64,000 nucleotides of DNA, taken from the NCBI GenBank assembly GCA_023433585.1, contig JAEZCL010000008.1:10199-74198 (forward strand). Reading direction: 5' to 3'. Of this stretch, positions 63,929-64,000 are shown in pieces. The stretch is from Pseudomonadota bacterium (GTDB lineage: Bacteria; Pseudomonadota; Alphaproteobacteria; Caulobacterales; Caulobacteraceae). The position numbers and the translations under genes were made by a program. A model generated the notes under the pieces. It was not told where the DNA came from. It did no database searches and saw only the letters and a list, made by a program, of their open reading frames with translations. The first letter of the stretch is position 1; each line of letters begins with the position of its first letter.

Positions 63929-64000
63929 GGGACCCGCGCACCGGAGCGCGCAAGCGACCCGGTCCTGGCGCGGGGGATGAGGGGTCAGGCTCCACCCCCG

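Overview
The window is high-GC alphaproteobacterial chromosome, most like the Caulobacteraceae (Caulobacter or Brevundimonas type). The reasons are a 1653-residue NAD-glutamate dehydrogenase of the GdhZ kind, a NifU-like Fe-S protein, a TonB receptor whose mature N-terminus carries an IIVTG box, and tightly packed genes with frequent GTG and TTG starts. No rRNA, tRNA, CRISPR array, transposase, integrase or phage gene was seen. Identifications come from reading the translated sequence, without database searches.

Layout. 1-9.5 kb is housekeeping: a NifU-like protein (cut by the left edge), a small Usp protein, NAD-glutamate dehydrogenase, an exported TPR protein, an M17 aminopeptidase, and an NlpC/P60-like protein that has lost its catalytic cysteine. 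9.6-17.3 kb is a stress and redox block: tandem Usp protein, FMN reductase, DoxX, F420-reductase-like protein, LysR, acetoin-reductase-like SDR, catalase, DODA-type dioxygenase and thioredoxin. 17.4-56.7 kb is a catabolic region built almost wholly from CoA-ester chemistry. It holds two CoA ligases, two CaiB CoA-transferases, three acyl-CoA dehydrogenases (one tandem-fused), five crotonase-fold proteins, two MaoC/hotdog hydratases, a hydroxyacyl-CoA dehydrogenase, two thiolases, a thioesterase, a CitE-type lyase, a TonB receptor, an MFS carrier, and five regulators (three GntR/FCD, one IclR, one MerR). 56.7-64 kb is backbone again: BioY, an epoxide-hydrolase-like protein, a FadJ/thiolase beta-oxidation operon, a lipoprotein hydrolase and a Rieske oxygenase.

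How the genes fit together. The operon at 49.5-56.4 kb reads as a pathway. A crotonase and a hydroxyacyl-CoA dehydrogenase would finish beta-oxidation of a methyl-branched diacid. A methylsuccinyl-CoA dehydrogenase would make mesaconyl-CoA, a CaiB enzyme could move or load CoA, a mesaconyl-C4-CoA-type hydratase would give citramalyl-CoA, and the CitE-like lyase would release acetyl-CoA and pyruvate. The operons upstream would activate and shorten an unknown, probably alicyclic or isoprenoid, acid. A separate four-gene operon at 17.4-20.3 kb couples a CGSC (UGSC-family) protein, a CxxC NifU-like protein, an unrecognised 341-residue protein and a KAS III-like protein with a rearranged active site. 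This is the least explained part of the window.

A family of nested palindromic repeats with a CTAG edge occurs five times. At three loci the edge itself supplies the TAG stop codon of the upstream gene.
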